Assembly: GCF_009735625.1 (NCBI RefSeq)
Contig: NZ_CP046244.1
Location: forward strand, 744,001 to 808,000
Length of the DNA stretch: 64,000 nt
DNA from: Moorella glycerini
GTDB lineage: Bacteria; Bacillota; DSM-521; Neomoorellales; Neomoorellaceae
Direction of reading: 5' to 3'
Part shown: positions 52,101 through 59,795 of the stretch, one piece after another
How positions within the stretch are numbered: position 1 is the stretch's first letter
Layout of the letters: each line of letters starts with the position of its first letter
Notes under the pieces: generated by a model
Databases searched by the model: none
The model's input: only the letters and a program-made list of their open reading frames with translations
Told to the model about the DNA's origin: nothing
Made by a program: the position numbers and the translations under genes

Positions 52101-52583
52101 ATGTTTACCCTGCTTCTTTACCTGCTGGCCCTGGGCGGGCTGTTAATTTCTTTTGGGAAAGACCGCCATAAAACCAGGCTGGCTTTAATGAAAGGCTGGA
52201 AGGCCTTTACCAACATCTTACCCGACTTTGCTGTCGTCCTAGCCCTGATAGGGATCATGCTGACTTACCTGTCACCTCATACCATTGCCGCCCTGGTGGG
52301 CAAAAACAGCGGCTTCCCGGGCATGCTGGCCAGCTCCATAGTGGGCTCCGTTACCCTTATTCCCGGGTTTGTCGCCTTTCCCCTGGCCAAATCTTTGCTC
52401 GACCGGGGCGCCGGTATCATGCAGATGGCCGTCTTTGTTTCGACCCTGATGATGGTGGGCGTCGTCACCGCTCCCCTGGAAAGCAGGTATTTCGGTAAAA
52501 AAGAAACTATCCTCCGTAATTCTTTGAGCTATGTCTTTTCCTTTATCGTGGCTATGATCATCGGGATGGTGGTGGGAGCGTGA
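52101..52583 (+). CDS. Permease half protein A (DUF318/YraQ-related)
   Basis: 160 residues with about five transmembrane segments. The pattern (LPDFAVVLALIGIMLTYLSP, GMLASSIVGSVTLIPGFVAFPLAKSLLDRGAGIMQMAVFVSTLMMVG) is that of one repeat of the YraQ/DUF318 permease fold, which normally holds two repeats in one chain. Its stop overlaps the start of half B (GTGA). Family members export organoarsenicals or metal-thiol compounds; the substrate is not established. Confidence 0.8.
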   Translation: MFTLLLYLLALGGLLISFGKDRHKTRLALMKGWKAFTNILPDFAVVLALIGIMLTYLSPHTIAALVGKNSGFPGMLASSIVGSVTLIPGFVAFPLAKSLLDRGAGIMQMAVFVSTLMMVGVVTAPLESRYFGKKETILRNSLSYVFSFIVAMIIGMVVGA

Positions 52584-53122
52584 ACTTGCTTAACTTAATC
52601 AAGACTTACCGCTACTTTTTATTAATCATCCTCTTTGATGTGGTAATAACCGTCTTCCATCCCGGCACCGGCTTGACAATTTTTAAATACACCGCCGGTA
52701 ACTTTGCCGAGATGCTCGCCATTATCCCGCCGATCTTTCTCCTCCTGGGCCTCCTAGATGTCTGGGTACCGCGGGAAACAATTATCCGCTATCTAGGTGA
52801 GGGTTCCGGGCTAAAGGGCATTGTCCTAAGCATAGTACTGGGGGCAGCCGCCGCCGGGCCCCTTTACGGCGCCTTCCCGGTGGCCGCCGTCATGGCGAAG
52901 AAAGGCACCAAATACAGCAACATTATCATTTTCCTCTGTTCCTGGTCGACTTTAAAAATCCCTATGTTTCTCTTTGAAATGTCTGCCCTGGGCATAAAGT
53001 TTGCCCTGACCCGCTGGCTGGTCAACATCCCCGGGATACTGGCGATTGCTTATATTATCGACCGCCTCATAGGAGCGGAAGACAAAGCGGAATTCTACCG
53101 GCGCCAGATGGCAAATCCTTAA
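52580..53122 (+). CDS. Permease half protein B (DUF318/YraQ-related)
   Basis: 180 residues, about five transmembrane segments, with MLAIIPPIFLLLGLLDVWVP, IVLGAAAAGPLYGAFPVAAVMAKKGTKYSNIIIFLCSWSTLKIPM. It is the second repeat of the same fold. The GTG start overlaps the previous stop, so the two halves are made as a pair and probably form one heterodimeric permease. Neither has the SCS-type TPFCSCSTIP motif of the full-length relatives in this window. Confidence 0.8.
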   Translation: MNLLNLIKTYRYFLLIILFDVVITVFHPGTGLTIFKYTAGNFAEMLAIIPPIFLLLGLLDVWVPRETIIRYLGEGSGLKGIVLSIVLGAAAAGPLYGAFPVAAVMAKKGTKYSNIIIFLCSWSTLKIPMFLFEMSALGIKFALTRWLVNIPGILAIAYIIDRLIGAEDKAEFYRRQMANP

Positions 53123-53126
53123 CGGC

Positions 53127-53642
53127 TTACCCCAGCAACCCCTGCAAGGCGTTGAAGCGTTCACTATTTTCCGGCTCTGCCAGGGGTGGGCAATCAGTCA
53201 GGGCGTTTTCACCGCCCAGCAACCTGGCGGCAAAAGCCAGGCAGGTCAACTGGCCGCACCGGCGGCAATTGGTCCCGGGCAGCCATTTGTATATTTGCAG
53301 CGCTGTGGGCCTCTCCTTTTTGGTGAATAAAGGAGGGATTTCCTTTTGCCGCCGGTGGGTATCGTTGATTAAATCCTTGAGCCAGTCCAGCACCTGGAGG
53401 GCGTCCGTCATATTGACCGCTTTGGCCATGGTAAGCTTGCGGGGGTAAAGGGTTATAAGCCGAAACTCTTTCATAAAGGTCAGGTTTTTAGCGTAATGGT
53501 TATATACGGCATTTTTAATCACGGTATTGAGGTAGGGTAATAACTCCTCAATGTCCTGGCTCAAAACCGCCTGCAGGCGGATCTTTTCCGCATCGGCCAG
53601 GCAGGTTTCCACTTTGGTGACGTCAATCTTTTCCAGATACAA
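53127..53642 (-). CDS. [4Fe-4S]-domain protein, AcsC/CFeSP N-terminal domain type
   Basis: About 171 residues. The C-terminal third has IYKWLPGTNCRRCGQLTCLAFAARLLGGENALTDCPPL, the four-cysteine domain found at the N-terminus of the corrinoid/Fe-S protein large subunit AcsC and in RnfB-type ferredoxins. The first 115 residues are helical and unrecognised. A TTG at 53642 with GGAGG upstream is the likely start; an in-frame reading from 53690 lacks an SD. It converges with the permease B gene (4-base gap). Function unknown; an electron carrier is suggested. Confidence 0.7.
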   Translation of the reverse strand: MYLEKIDVTKVETCLADAEKIRLQAVLSQDIEELLPYLNTVIKNAVYNHYAKNLTFMKEFRLITLYPRKLTMAKAVNMTDALQVLDWLKDLINDTHRRQKEIPPLFTKKERPTALQIYKWLPGTNCRRCGQLTCLAFAARLLGGENALTDCPPLAEPENSERFNALQGLLG

Positions 53643-53759
53643 CAGGTACCGCCTCCAATCTGTCCACTCCTTGTTCAGCCATGCTTGCAAGGCACAACAA
53701 TCAGGAAAATAACTCCGGATAGTCCACCGGGTCCATGATAGTAAAACCTCTCAAACACT

Positions 53760-54911
53760 TCAGCTTGTTAGTACAATAATTTCCTTTACCGCCGTTAAAA
53801 AGGTGTCTATCTCTTCCGCGGTATTAAAATAACTTACGCTGGCCCGCACCGTTCCCCGGTCCAGGGTGCCTATGGTTTTATGGGCCAGGGGCGCGCAGTG
53901 CAGGCCCACCCGGACCATAATTTCATGTCCCTCGTCCAGGGCGTAGGCCACCTCTTCCGGGGCCAGTTCTTTAATGTTAAAGGAAACCACGCCCACCTTG
54001 CGCGCCGTTTCCCGGGGACCATAGACGGTCAATCCAGGTAACTCTTCCAGCCCGGCCAGCATCCTGGCCGTCAGAATCTCCTCGTGGGAACGGATGCGGC
54101 TGATCCCCTGGTTGAGGATGTATTCCACAGCGGCTTTGAGGCCGGCGATGCCGACAACGTTCAGCGTCCCGGCCTCAAAGCGATCCGGCAGGCCCTCAGG
54201 CATGTACTCCAGGCGGGATACCGAACCGGTACCCCCTTCCTTCAGGGGATGCAGGTCGAAACCGGGACGTATATAGAGGCCGCCGGTACCCGTGGGCCCG
54301 AGCAGGCCTTTGTGACCGGTAAAGGCCAGGAAATCGATATCCAGTTTCCGGACATCGATGGGATATGCCCCAGCCGTCTGGGCGGCGTCCAGCAGAACAG
54401 GCACCCCGTGCCGGTGGGCCGCGGCAGTAATTGCCTGCACCGGCATCACCGTTCCCGTAACATTGGAGGCGTGGGTGCAGGCCAGCAGGCGCGTTTCCTC
54501 CCGGAAGGCCGCATCCAACTCTGGCATTAACAGTTCGCCGTCTTCCCGGCAGGGCACTACCGTAATGCTTATCCCGCGCTCCTTCTCCAGGGTTTTCAAA
54601 CAGCGCCAGACGGCATTATGCTCCATAGCCGTAGTAATGACATGATCGCCGGGGTTCAACCACCCCTTGAGGGCCAGGTTGATGGCCTCGGTGGCATTGG
54701 CGGTAAAAATGATGCGGGTGGCGTCATTAATGTTAAATAACTTCCCCAGTAGCCGCCGGCATTGGAAGACTATCTCTTCCGCCGCCAGGGCGCGGCAGTA
54801 GCCGCCCCGGCCGGCGCTGGCCCCTATATTCTTCATAAAATGCTCCATAGCCTGCCAGACTGCCGGCGGCTTGGGATAAGTAGTGGCGGCGTTATCCAGG
54901 TAAACGGCCAT
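53760..54911 (-). CDS. Cysteine desulfurase-family aminotransferase
   Basis: 383 residues, class V fold: VYLDNAATTYPKPPAV start, ITTAMEHNAVWRCL, VPVLLDAAQTAGAYPIDV, FLAFTGHKGLLGPTGTGGLYI with the PLP lysine in GHKGL, and RVGLHCAPLAHKTIG with the catalytic cysteine. This is the TIGR01977 subfamily (often near sulfur or selenium genes). It removes sulfur (or selenium) from cysteine-type substrates. With the TusA and YedE genes at 61-64 kb it may feed a sulfur or selenium carrier, by inference only. Confidence 0.9.
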   Translation of the reverse strand: MAVYLDNAATTYPKPPAVWQAMEHFMKNIGASAGRGGYCRALAAEEIVFQCRRLLGKLFNINDATRIIFTANATEAINLALKGWLNPGDHVITTAMEHNAVWRCLKTLEKERGISITVVPCREDGELLMPELDAAFREETRLLACTHASNVTGTVMPVQAITAAAHRHGVPVLLDAAQTAGAYPIDVRKLDIDFLAFTGHKGLLGPTGTGGLYIRPGFDLHPLKEGGTGSVSRLEYMPEGLPDRFEAGTLNVVGIAGLKAAVEYILNQGISRIRSHEEILTARMLAGLEELPGLTVYGPRETARKVGVVSFNIKELAPEEVAYALDEGHEIMVRVGLHCAPLAHKTIGTLDRGTVRASVSYFNTAEEIDTFLTAVKEIIVLTS

Positions 54912-55057
54912 TATTTACACCCCCCGTTAGGGCCTTAATGACAGGCGTTTATCAAGAGTATGGGTTTTGTCTATTACCTGGCAGCCGTTTTAAGTTTTGT
55001 CGGGGCTGCTATTTCGTCCCGGCGTGGTAAATAAACTAACTCAGAGGTGGGAACGTC

Positions 55058-55504
55058 ATGTCACAACAGGAAAATTGGTACCTGCCCTATATGGATAAAA
55101 AGGTAAAGGGCATTGAAGTGGTGGAACGCCCGGCACAGGTAGCTGTTTTTTACTGTACCGGGGCCTCAAATGTGGGCCAGAGTACGGTGCTGGGTGGTAA
55201 CGAGGCTGCCCGGCGCCTGGGTTATGACCGGGCCGCCCTCCTGTGCCTGGCCAGTATCTCGGCCGGCTTGAAGAATATCAGCCGCGCCGCGGCTGAAGCC
55301 AAAGGTATCGTGGCCGTAGACGGTTGCCCCATGCAGTGTGCCCGGCGTACCCTGGAGAAGGCCGGGTTTAACGTCGAGGAGAGCCTGGTGGTTACCCGGG
55401 ACTGCAATGTACCCAAATCATTTATCCTGGAGGACGCTGCCGCTATTACCAACGTCGCCGACGCCATTGTTGCCCGGGTGGAAAAAATTGAAACCGAAAA
55501 ATAA
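55058..55504 (+). CDS. DGC-domain putative zinc-binding protein (copy 1)
   Basis: 148 residues. YCTGASNVGQSTVLGGNEAARRLGYDRAALLCLASISAG and GIVAVDGCPMQCARRTLEKAGF carry the conserved cysteines and the Asp-Gly-Cys that names the DGC family. These proteins cluster with arsenic-resistance and metal genes; function unknown. SD GAGGTGGGA at normal distance. Confidence 0.85.
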   Translation: MSQQENWYLPYMDKKVKGIEVVERPAQVAVFYCTGASNVGQSTVLGGNEAARRLGYDRAALLCLASISAGLKNISRAAAEAKGIVAVDGCPMQCARRTLEKAGFNVEESLVVTRDCNVPKSFILEDAAAITNVADAIVARVEKIETEK

Positions 55505-55639
55505 GGATAAGGGGCGCAATTGCCCCTTCTTCCGGCATTTTCATCAAAAGACGTCGTCATAAATCCCGTCGGAGGAGACTTCTCCTTTTCCCGACCAAGC
55601 GCCGCCTGGAAAATTTCGCTTCCCAAGATTTACAATTTA

Positions 55640-56593
55640 TTAGATGAGTTGACTGCGGGTATCACGAACAAGCCCCGTCCCAGGACAGCCTTCATATTCC
55701 ATCTGGAGCATGACGTGTTGGATGCCGAATTTGTCACGCAATGTGGCTTCCACTTCCCGGCGCAGCTTTTCCGATTCACTGATAGATATATCCTTATCCA
55801 GGTCGATGTGGCCTTCGAAATTAATCTGTCGCTCCCCGAGCTGCCAGACATGGACATGATGCAGGTCGCGGATACCCGGCAGGCTCTTGACAGACTTATA
55901 AATTTCCTCCAGCTTCACGCCCTTTGGCGTGCCTTCCATTAGAATTTGAACTGTATCAGAAACAATTTCGTAACTTTCCTTCAAAACATACAGACCGATT
56001 AATATTGTCAAGAGGGGGTCTATCCAGGTGATATGCCAGAAATAGATCGCCATACCGCCAGCTGCTACAGCCACTGAAGATAAAGCGTCGGAGAATAAAT
56101 GGAGGTAAGAAGACCGCACATTCAGGCTCCGGCTGGCATCGCGCCGCAGGAGAAAGACCGCCAGGGTGTTGACTAATAACCCGGCGGCTCCGACACCTAC
56201 CATCATTGAGCTATTGATATCCTGGGGGTGTAGTAACCGGGTTGCGGATTCTTTGAAAAGCAAAATGGAAATCACCATCAATACGGCGGAATTGAACAGG
56301 GCCGCCAGGATCTCCAGGCGCTGAAAACCGAAGGTTTTTTCCAGGGTTGCCCCCCGCCGGGAAAAGCGTAACGCAGCCAGGCTGATTGCCACGGCCGCCG
56401 CATCACTCAAGTTGTGCAGGGCATCAGAAAGGAGGGAAAGGCTCCCCGACAGTAATCCTCCTGCCACCTCCGCCGCGGTAATAAGCAGGTTTAATAACAT
56501 CGTTAGTACCAGGTTCAGGCCGCTCACTGCTTCTGTTTCCAGGTGGCTGTGGTGGTGATGATGAGTATTGCCATCATGCTGATCACTGTTCAC
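55640..56593 (-). CDS. Cation diffusion facilitator (CzcD/ZitB-type)
   Basis: About 317 residues: a His-rich N-terminus (DQHDGNTHHHHHSHLE), six transmembrane helices with the metal-site motif SLLSDALHNLSDAAA in TM2 and YLHLFSDALSSVA in TM5, then a C-terminal metal-sensing domain (GIRDLHHVHVWQLGE). It exports Zn/Co/Cd-type divalent ions in exchange for protons. The GTG at 56593 with AAGGAG upstream is preferred; 56602 is too near the SD. Confidence 0.94.
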   Translation of the reverse strand: MNSDQHDGNTHHHHHSHLETEAVSGLNLVLTMLLNLLITAAEVAGGLLSGSLSLLSDALHNLSDAAAVAISLAALRFSRRGATLEKTFGFQRLEILAALFNSAVLMVISILLFKESATRLLHPQDINSSMMVGVGAAGLLVNTLAVFLLRRDASRSLNVRSSYLHLFSDALSSVAVAAGGMAIYFWHITWIDPLLTILIGLYVLKESYEIVSDTVQILMEGTPKGVKLEEIYKSVKSLPGIRDLHHVHVWQLGERQINFEGHIDLDKDISISESEKLRREVEATLRDKFGIQHVMLQMEYEGCPGTGLVRDTRSQLI

Positions 56594-56822
56594 CTTATGC
56601 ACTCCTTACCGCGCATTTTTCTCGCCTAACTATATCTCGCCTAACTATATTCTTTATTACTAATAAAATAACGCCTACCCGGCCTTCCGTCAACCAAATA
56701 AAAACAAAATCAATCTACCGTCTATGATTGTGGCATGACGAGAACTCTATATATCAGCACCCCCGCCAGGCAGGAAATCCACGTAAGAACACACCGTCCG
56801 GCGAAACACCCGGATAAATACC

Positions 56823-56851
56823 TTGACACCACCAGCCGGGTACCATATAAT
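56823..56851 (+). promoter_or_regulatory. Perfect sigma-A promoter of the second PadR operon
   Basis: TTGACA (56823-56828), 17 bases, TATAAT (56846-56851). The 312-bp gap 56594-56905 otherwise shows only CTATGTATAG near 56874, a possible operator half. Confidence 0.82.
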
Positions 56852-56905
56852 ACAAGCAGCAAGCATTGCCCATCTATGTATAGAGGTTAAAGGTAGGAGG
56901 AAAAT

Positions 56906-57268
56906 ATGGATTATACGGATCGCGAGTACTGGAACGGTATCATCAAGATGTGCCTGTCGAAGTTTTTTATCCTGCGGGTTCTCTACACCCAGCCCATGCA
57001 CGGCTACGAGATAGCCCGTACCGTAGCTGAAGTCACCAGGGGCTGCTGCACGCCTACCGAGGGGACGATTTACCCGGTACTCAGGGAATTCGAGGAGGGC
57101 GGCTACGTCACTTCTTCCCTGGAGATAGCCGGCGGCCGGGAGCGTAAAGTCTATACCCTTACGCCAAAAGGGCAGGAGGCCTTCCGGGTCGCCGTCGAGG
57201 CCTGGCGGGAGGTTACCAATTATATTTTACAGGCGGTAAAAGTACAGGAAAATAACGACCAATTGTAA
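56906..57268 (+). CDS. PadR-family regulator with Cys pair
   Basis: 120 residues: LSKFFILRVLYTQPMHGYEIARTVAEVTRGCCTPTEGTIYPVLREFEEGGYVTSSL is the PadR HTH, with an adjacent Cys-Cys in the recognition region, and RKVYTLTPKGQEAFRVAVEAW follows. The two cysteines suggest sensing of a thiol-reactive metal(loid). The SD is AGGAGGAAAAT. It precedes the full-length permease and DUF2703 genes, probably as their autoregulated repressor. Confidence 0.92.
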   Translation: MDYTDREYWNGIIKMCLSKFFILRVLYTQPMHGYEIARTVAEVTRGCCTPTEGTIYPVLREFEEGGYVTSSLEIAGGRERKVYTLTPKGQEAFRVAVEAWREVTNYILQAVKVQENNDQL

Positions 57269-57351
57269 TGATATTGATACAGCTCAAATGCATAAACCAA
57301 AATAGCACTTAACATCTGTTAACTGGAGCTAATACATAGGGAGGTACAAAA

Positions 57352-58248
57352 ATGGGCATCAACTCCTTAAGCCAGGCTCTTCATTTTTTCTTTATCATTA
57401 CAATCGAACTGGTGGTACTCTTCATCGGCGTCAGCTTCCTGGTGGGGTTGCTACAGGAATATATCCCGGCGGCAACCGTCCAGCGGCTACTTACTGGACG
57501 CCGCGGCCAGGGTAACGTTCTTGGTGCGGTTCTGGGGGCTATTACTCCTTTTTGCTCCTGTTCCACCATCCCGATTATGGTGGGACTGATAAACGCCGGC
57601 GCCCCCTTTGGCGCCGCAAGCTCCTTCCTCCTGGCCTCCCCCCTTCTCAATCCCGTAATCCTTGGTTTATTGCTCGCCTTTCTGGGCTGGCAAGCCACGG
57701 TGACCTACGCGGCCGTTACCTTCATCCTCAGTGTAGTCCTGGGAGCCGTATGGGAAAAAATAGGCCTGGCCAGCCAGGTAAAGAGGGTCCGCATCAGCGG
57801 CGGCCACGTTGGCAACCGGGAAAACCAGGATTTCCGCTCCCGGTTGGTTCGCGCCCTGGGCGGAGCGTGGAATCAGTTTATCGGCGTATTGCCTTATCTC
57901 TTTATCGGTGTGGCCATCGGCGCTTTTATCTACGGCTTTGTCCCGGCTGAGTTTGTGGCTCGAGTAGCTGGCCCCGGTAACCCCCTGGCCATACCGGTGG
58001 CGGCAGTTATAGGCATCCCTCTCTATATCCGCGTCGAAACGATGATCCCCATTGGTATGGTGCTGCTCCAGAAAGGCATGAGCCTGGGTACCCTCATGGC
58101 CCTGATCATCGGCGGCGCGGGGGCCAGCATTCCCGAAGTTTCTCTACTAGCAGGTATCTTTAAGCCCCGCCTGGTGGTAGCTTTCGTTCTCACCATTTTT
58201 ACGGTTGCCGTCCTGGCCGGGTATGCCTTTAATATTATTTTTGTATAA
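57352..58248 (+). CDS. Full-length DUF318/YraQ-type permease (ArsP-related)
   Basis: 298 residues, about eight transmembrane segments in two repeats. Repeat 1: GNVLGAVLGAITPFCSCSTIPIMVGLINAGAPFGAASSFLLASPLLNPVI, with the CSC motif; repeat 2: GIPLYIRVETMIPIGMVLLQKGMSLGTLMALIIGGAGASIPEVSLL. ArsP relatives export methylarsenite. Located between PadR and DUF2703. The second half lacks the Cys motif, so it differs from the permease at 59.8 kb. Confidence 0.88.
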   Translation: MGINSLSQALHFFFIITIELVVLFIGVSFLVGLLQEYIPAATVQRLLTGRRGQGNVLGAVLGAITPFCSCSTIPIMVGLINAGAPFGAASSFLLASPLLNPVILGLLLAFLGWQATVTYAAVTFILSVVLGAVWEKIGLASQVKRVRISGGHVGNRENQDFRSRLVRALGGAWNQFIGVLPYLFIGVAIGAFIYGFVPAEFVARVAGPGNPLAIPVAAVIGIPLYIRVETMIPIGMVLLQKGMSLGTLMALIIGGAGASIPEVSLLAGIFKPRLVVAFVLTIFTVAVLAGYAFNIIFV

Positions 58249-58262
58249 GGAGGAACTGTATT

Positions 58263-59009
58263 ATGGCGGAAAAAAAAGGATTGCTGGCCAGGGTTTTTGG
58301 CCGGCAGGGAAGTAATTGTTGCTCTATCCGTATCGAGGAGATCCCTGAAGGAGACATCCATACCCCTGATAACGGTTGCTGCTGCGGCAGTTCTTGGCCG
58401 GGCAGTACCGAAAAAGCTGAAGGGCGAGAAATAGAGATATCGCCCGAAACCCGGGCGTTCCAGCGATCCCTCGACATCGAGTTTCTCTATCTGGACCTGG
58501 ATGCCTGCACCAGGTGCCGGGGAACGGCGCGCAACCTGGAAGAGGCCCTCAACGAAATGGTAGGGGTTTTACAAGCAACCGGGATCAAGGTCAACCTGCG
58601 CAAGATCCACGTCCAGACGGAAGAACAGGCCCTGGCCCTGGGATTTGTCAGTTCGCCCACCATCCGCATCAACGGGCGGGACATCCAGCTGGACGTCAGG
58701 GAAAGCCTGTGCGAATCCTGCGGCGACCTTTGCGGCGAGGATGTGGACTGCCGCGTCTGGGTGTACCAGGGGAAGGAATATACCGTCGCCCCCAAAGGGA
58801 TGATTATTGAGGCCATCCTGAAGCACGTTTACGGGGAAGGAACTGAAGCTCCCGCGGAAAGGGAAACACCAAAGGAGCTGCCCGATAATTTAAAGCGCTT
58901 CTTTGCGGCCAAGCGTAAGAAAGAAGAAGGCGCAGCCGGCCGTAAGCCCGCGCCGGAACCACAAGATTGTTGTTGCGGCGTTTCCCCGTTATCTAAGTGC
59001 TGCGACTGA
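58263..59009 (+). CDS. DUF2703 protein with extra cysteine clusters
   Basis: 248 residues. The core (about 70-185) has LDACTRCRGTARNLEEAL (C82, C85), FVSSPTIRINGRDI and CESCGDLCGEDVDCRVWVYQGKEYT, the DUF2703 signature. The start adds GSNCC and GCCCGS clusters and the end CCCG and CC. It resembles a thioredoxin-like redox or metal chelation protein. It starts 14 bases after the permease with AAGGAGG, so the pair is one transcript. Cytosolic, function unknown. Confidence 0.85.
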   Translation: MAEKKGLLARVFGRQGSNCCSIRIEEIPEGDIHTPDNGCCCGSSWPGSTEKAEGREIEISPETRAFQRSLDIEFLYLDLDACTRCRGTARNLEEALNEMVGVLQATGIKVNLRKIHVQTEEQALALGFVSSPTIRINGRDIQLDVRESLCESCGDLCGEDVDCRVWVYQGKEYTVAPKGMIIEAILKHVYGEGTEAPAERETPKELPDNLKRFFAAKRKKEEGAAGRKPAPEPQDCCCGVSPLSKCCD

Positions 59010-59085
59010 CGTGCTATGGCCTGCTCTTCTTGCGGGTATCAGAAACAAGCGCGTAGCTTTTACTAAAGCTATAACTTTAGAACAG

Positions 59086-59116
59086 GGCCACGGGCAGTAT
59101 AGAGCAACCCGTGGCC
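59086..59116. terminator. Hairpin between convergent genes
   Basis: GGCCACGGG (59086-59094) and CCCGTGGCC (59108-59116), a nine-base perfect stem with 13-base loop. U-runs are weak on both sides, so it may be a rho-independent or processing structure serving both convergent genes. Confidence 0.5.
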
Positions 59117-59122
59117 ACGCAA

Positions 59123-59494
59123 TTAATATCCCAGGGATTCTTTTACCGCCTGCACCACCCGGTCCAGCTCTTCGCCCGTCCAGGCAAACTCATGATTTTT
59201 TTGGATTCCCAGCCGGGTCACCATAACATAGTCTGTCACCGGAAAGCCGGCATGCTCCACAGTTGCTTTAGCACAGCCTATAGGGCAGCCGTCTATCGCC
59301 ACAATTCTCCTGGCCACCCTGGTGGACTCAACAATACTCTGGACATGGCCACCCAGCCCGGCCAGGCAAAACAACTTGCCTGCGCCCTCTTGATCCAGCT
59401 TTACCGCCGCCTGGTTGGCAAGCTGGCCTACGTTCGAACCTCCCGCGCAGGGAAAAAGCATAATTTCCGCCGGTTCGCAGGTGCATTTCTCCAT
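59123..59494 (-). CDS. DGC-domain putative zinc-binding protein (copy 2)
   Basis: 123 residues: LFPCAGGSNVGQLANQAAVKLDQEG, KLFCLAGLGGHVQSIV and RIVAIDGCPIGCAKATVEHAGF match copy 1 (55058-55504) motif by motif, including Asp-Gly-Cys-Pro. N-terminus MEKCTCEP adds two cysteines. It lies 21 bases downstream of the thioredoxin-like gene. Function unknown. Confidence 0.85.
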   Translation of the reverse strand: MEKCTCEPAEIMLFPCAGGSNVGQLANQAAVKLDQEGAGKLFCLAGLGGHVQSIVESTRVARRIVAIDGCPIGCAKATVEHAGFPVTDYVMVTRLGIQKNHEFAWTGEELDRVVQAVKESLGY

Positions 59495-59515
59495 TACAAG
59501 CTCATCTCCCGTTTA

Positions 59516-59758
59516 CTAGCTTATTTCCTCCTGGATCCATTTCTTGATCTCTTCTTTGTCGGGCACCCGGCCGAACACTTTGAGCTTGTTGTTGACCATC
59601 AGTCCCGGCGTCATCATAACCCCATAATCGGTTATCTTGTTGATGTCCGTCACTTTTTCCACATCAGCGGCCACGCCCATTTCCGCCAGGGCGTTCATCA
59701 CGTTTTGTTCCAGCGCCTTGCACCGGGCGCATCCCGTACCTAAAACTTTGATTTCCAT
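59516..59758 (-). CDS. Small thioredoxin-like redox-active disulfide protein
   Basis: 80 residues, thioredoxin fold: EIKVLGTGCARCKALEQNVMNAL has the CxxC (Cys-Ala-Arg-Cys), MMTPGLMVNNKL the cis-proline region. This is the redox-active disulfide protein 2 family, common in metal and arsenic operons. SD AAGGAGATGG. Confidence 0.92.
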   Translation of the reverse strand: MEIKVLGTGCARCKALEQNVMNALAEMGVAADVEKVTDINKITDYGVMMTPGLMVNNKLKVFGRVPDKEEIKKWIQEEIS

Positions 59759-59795
59759 GACTATCCATCTCCTTTTTCAATTTTTTAATTTAATT

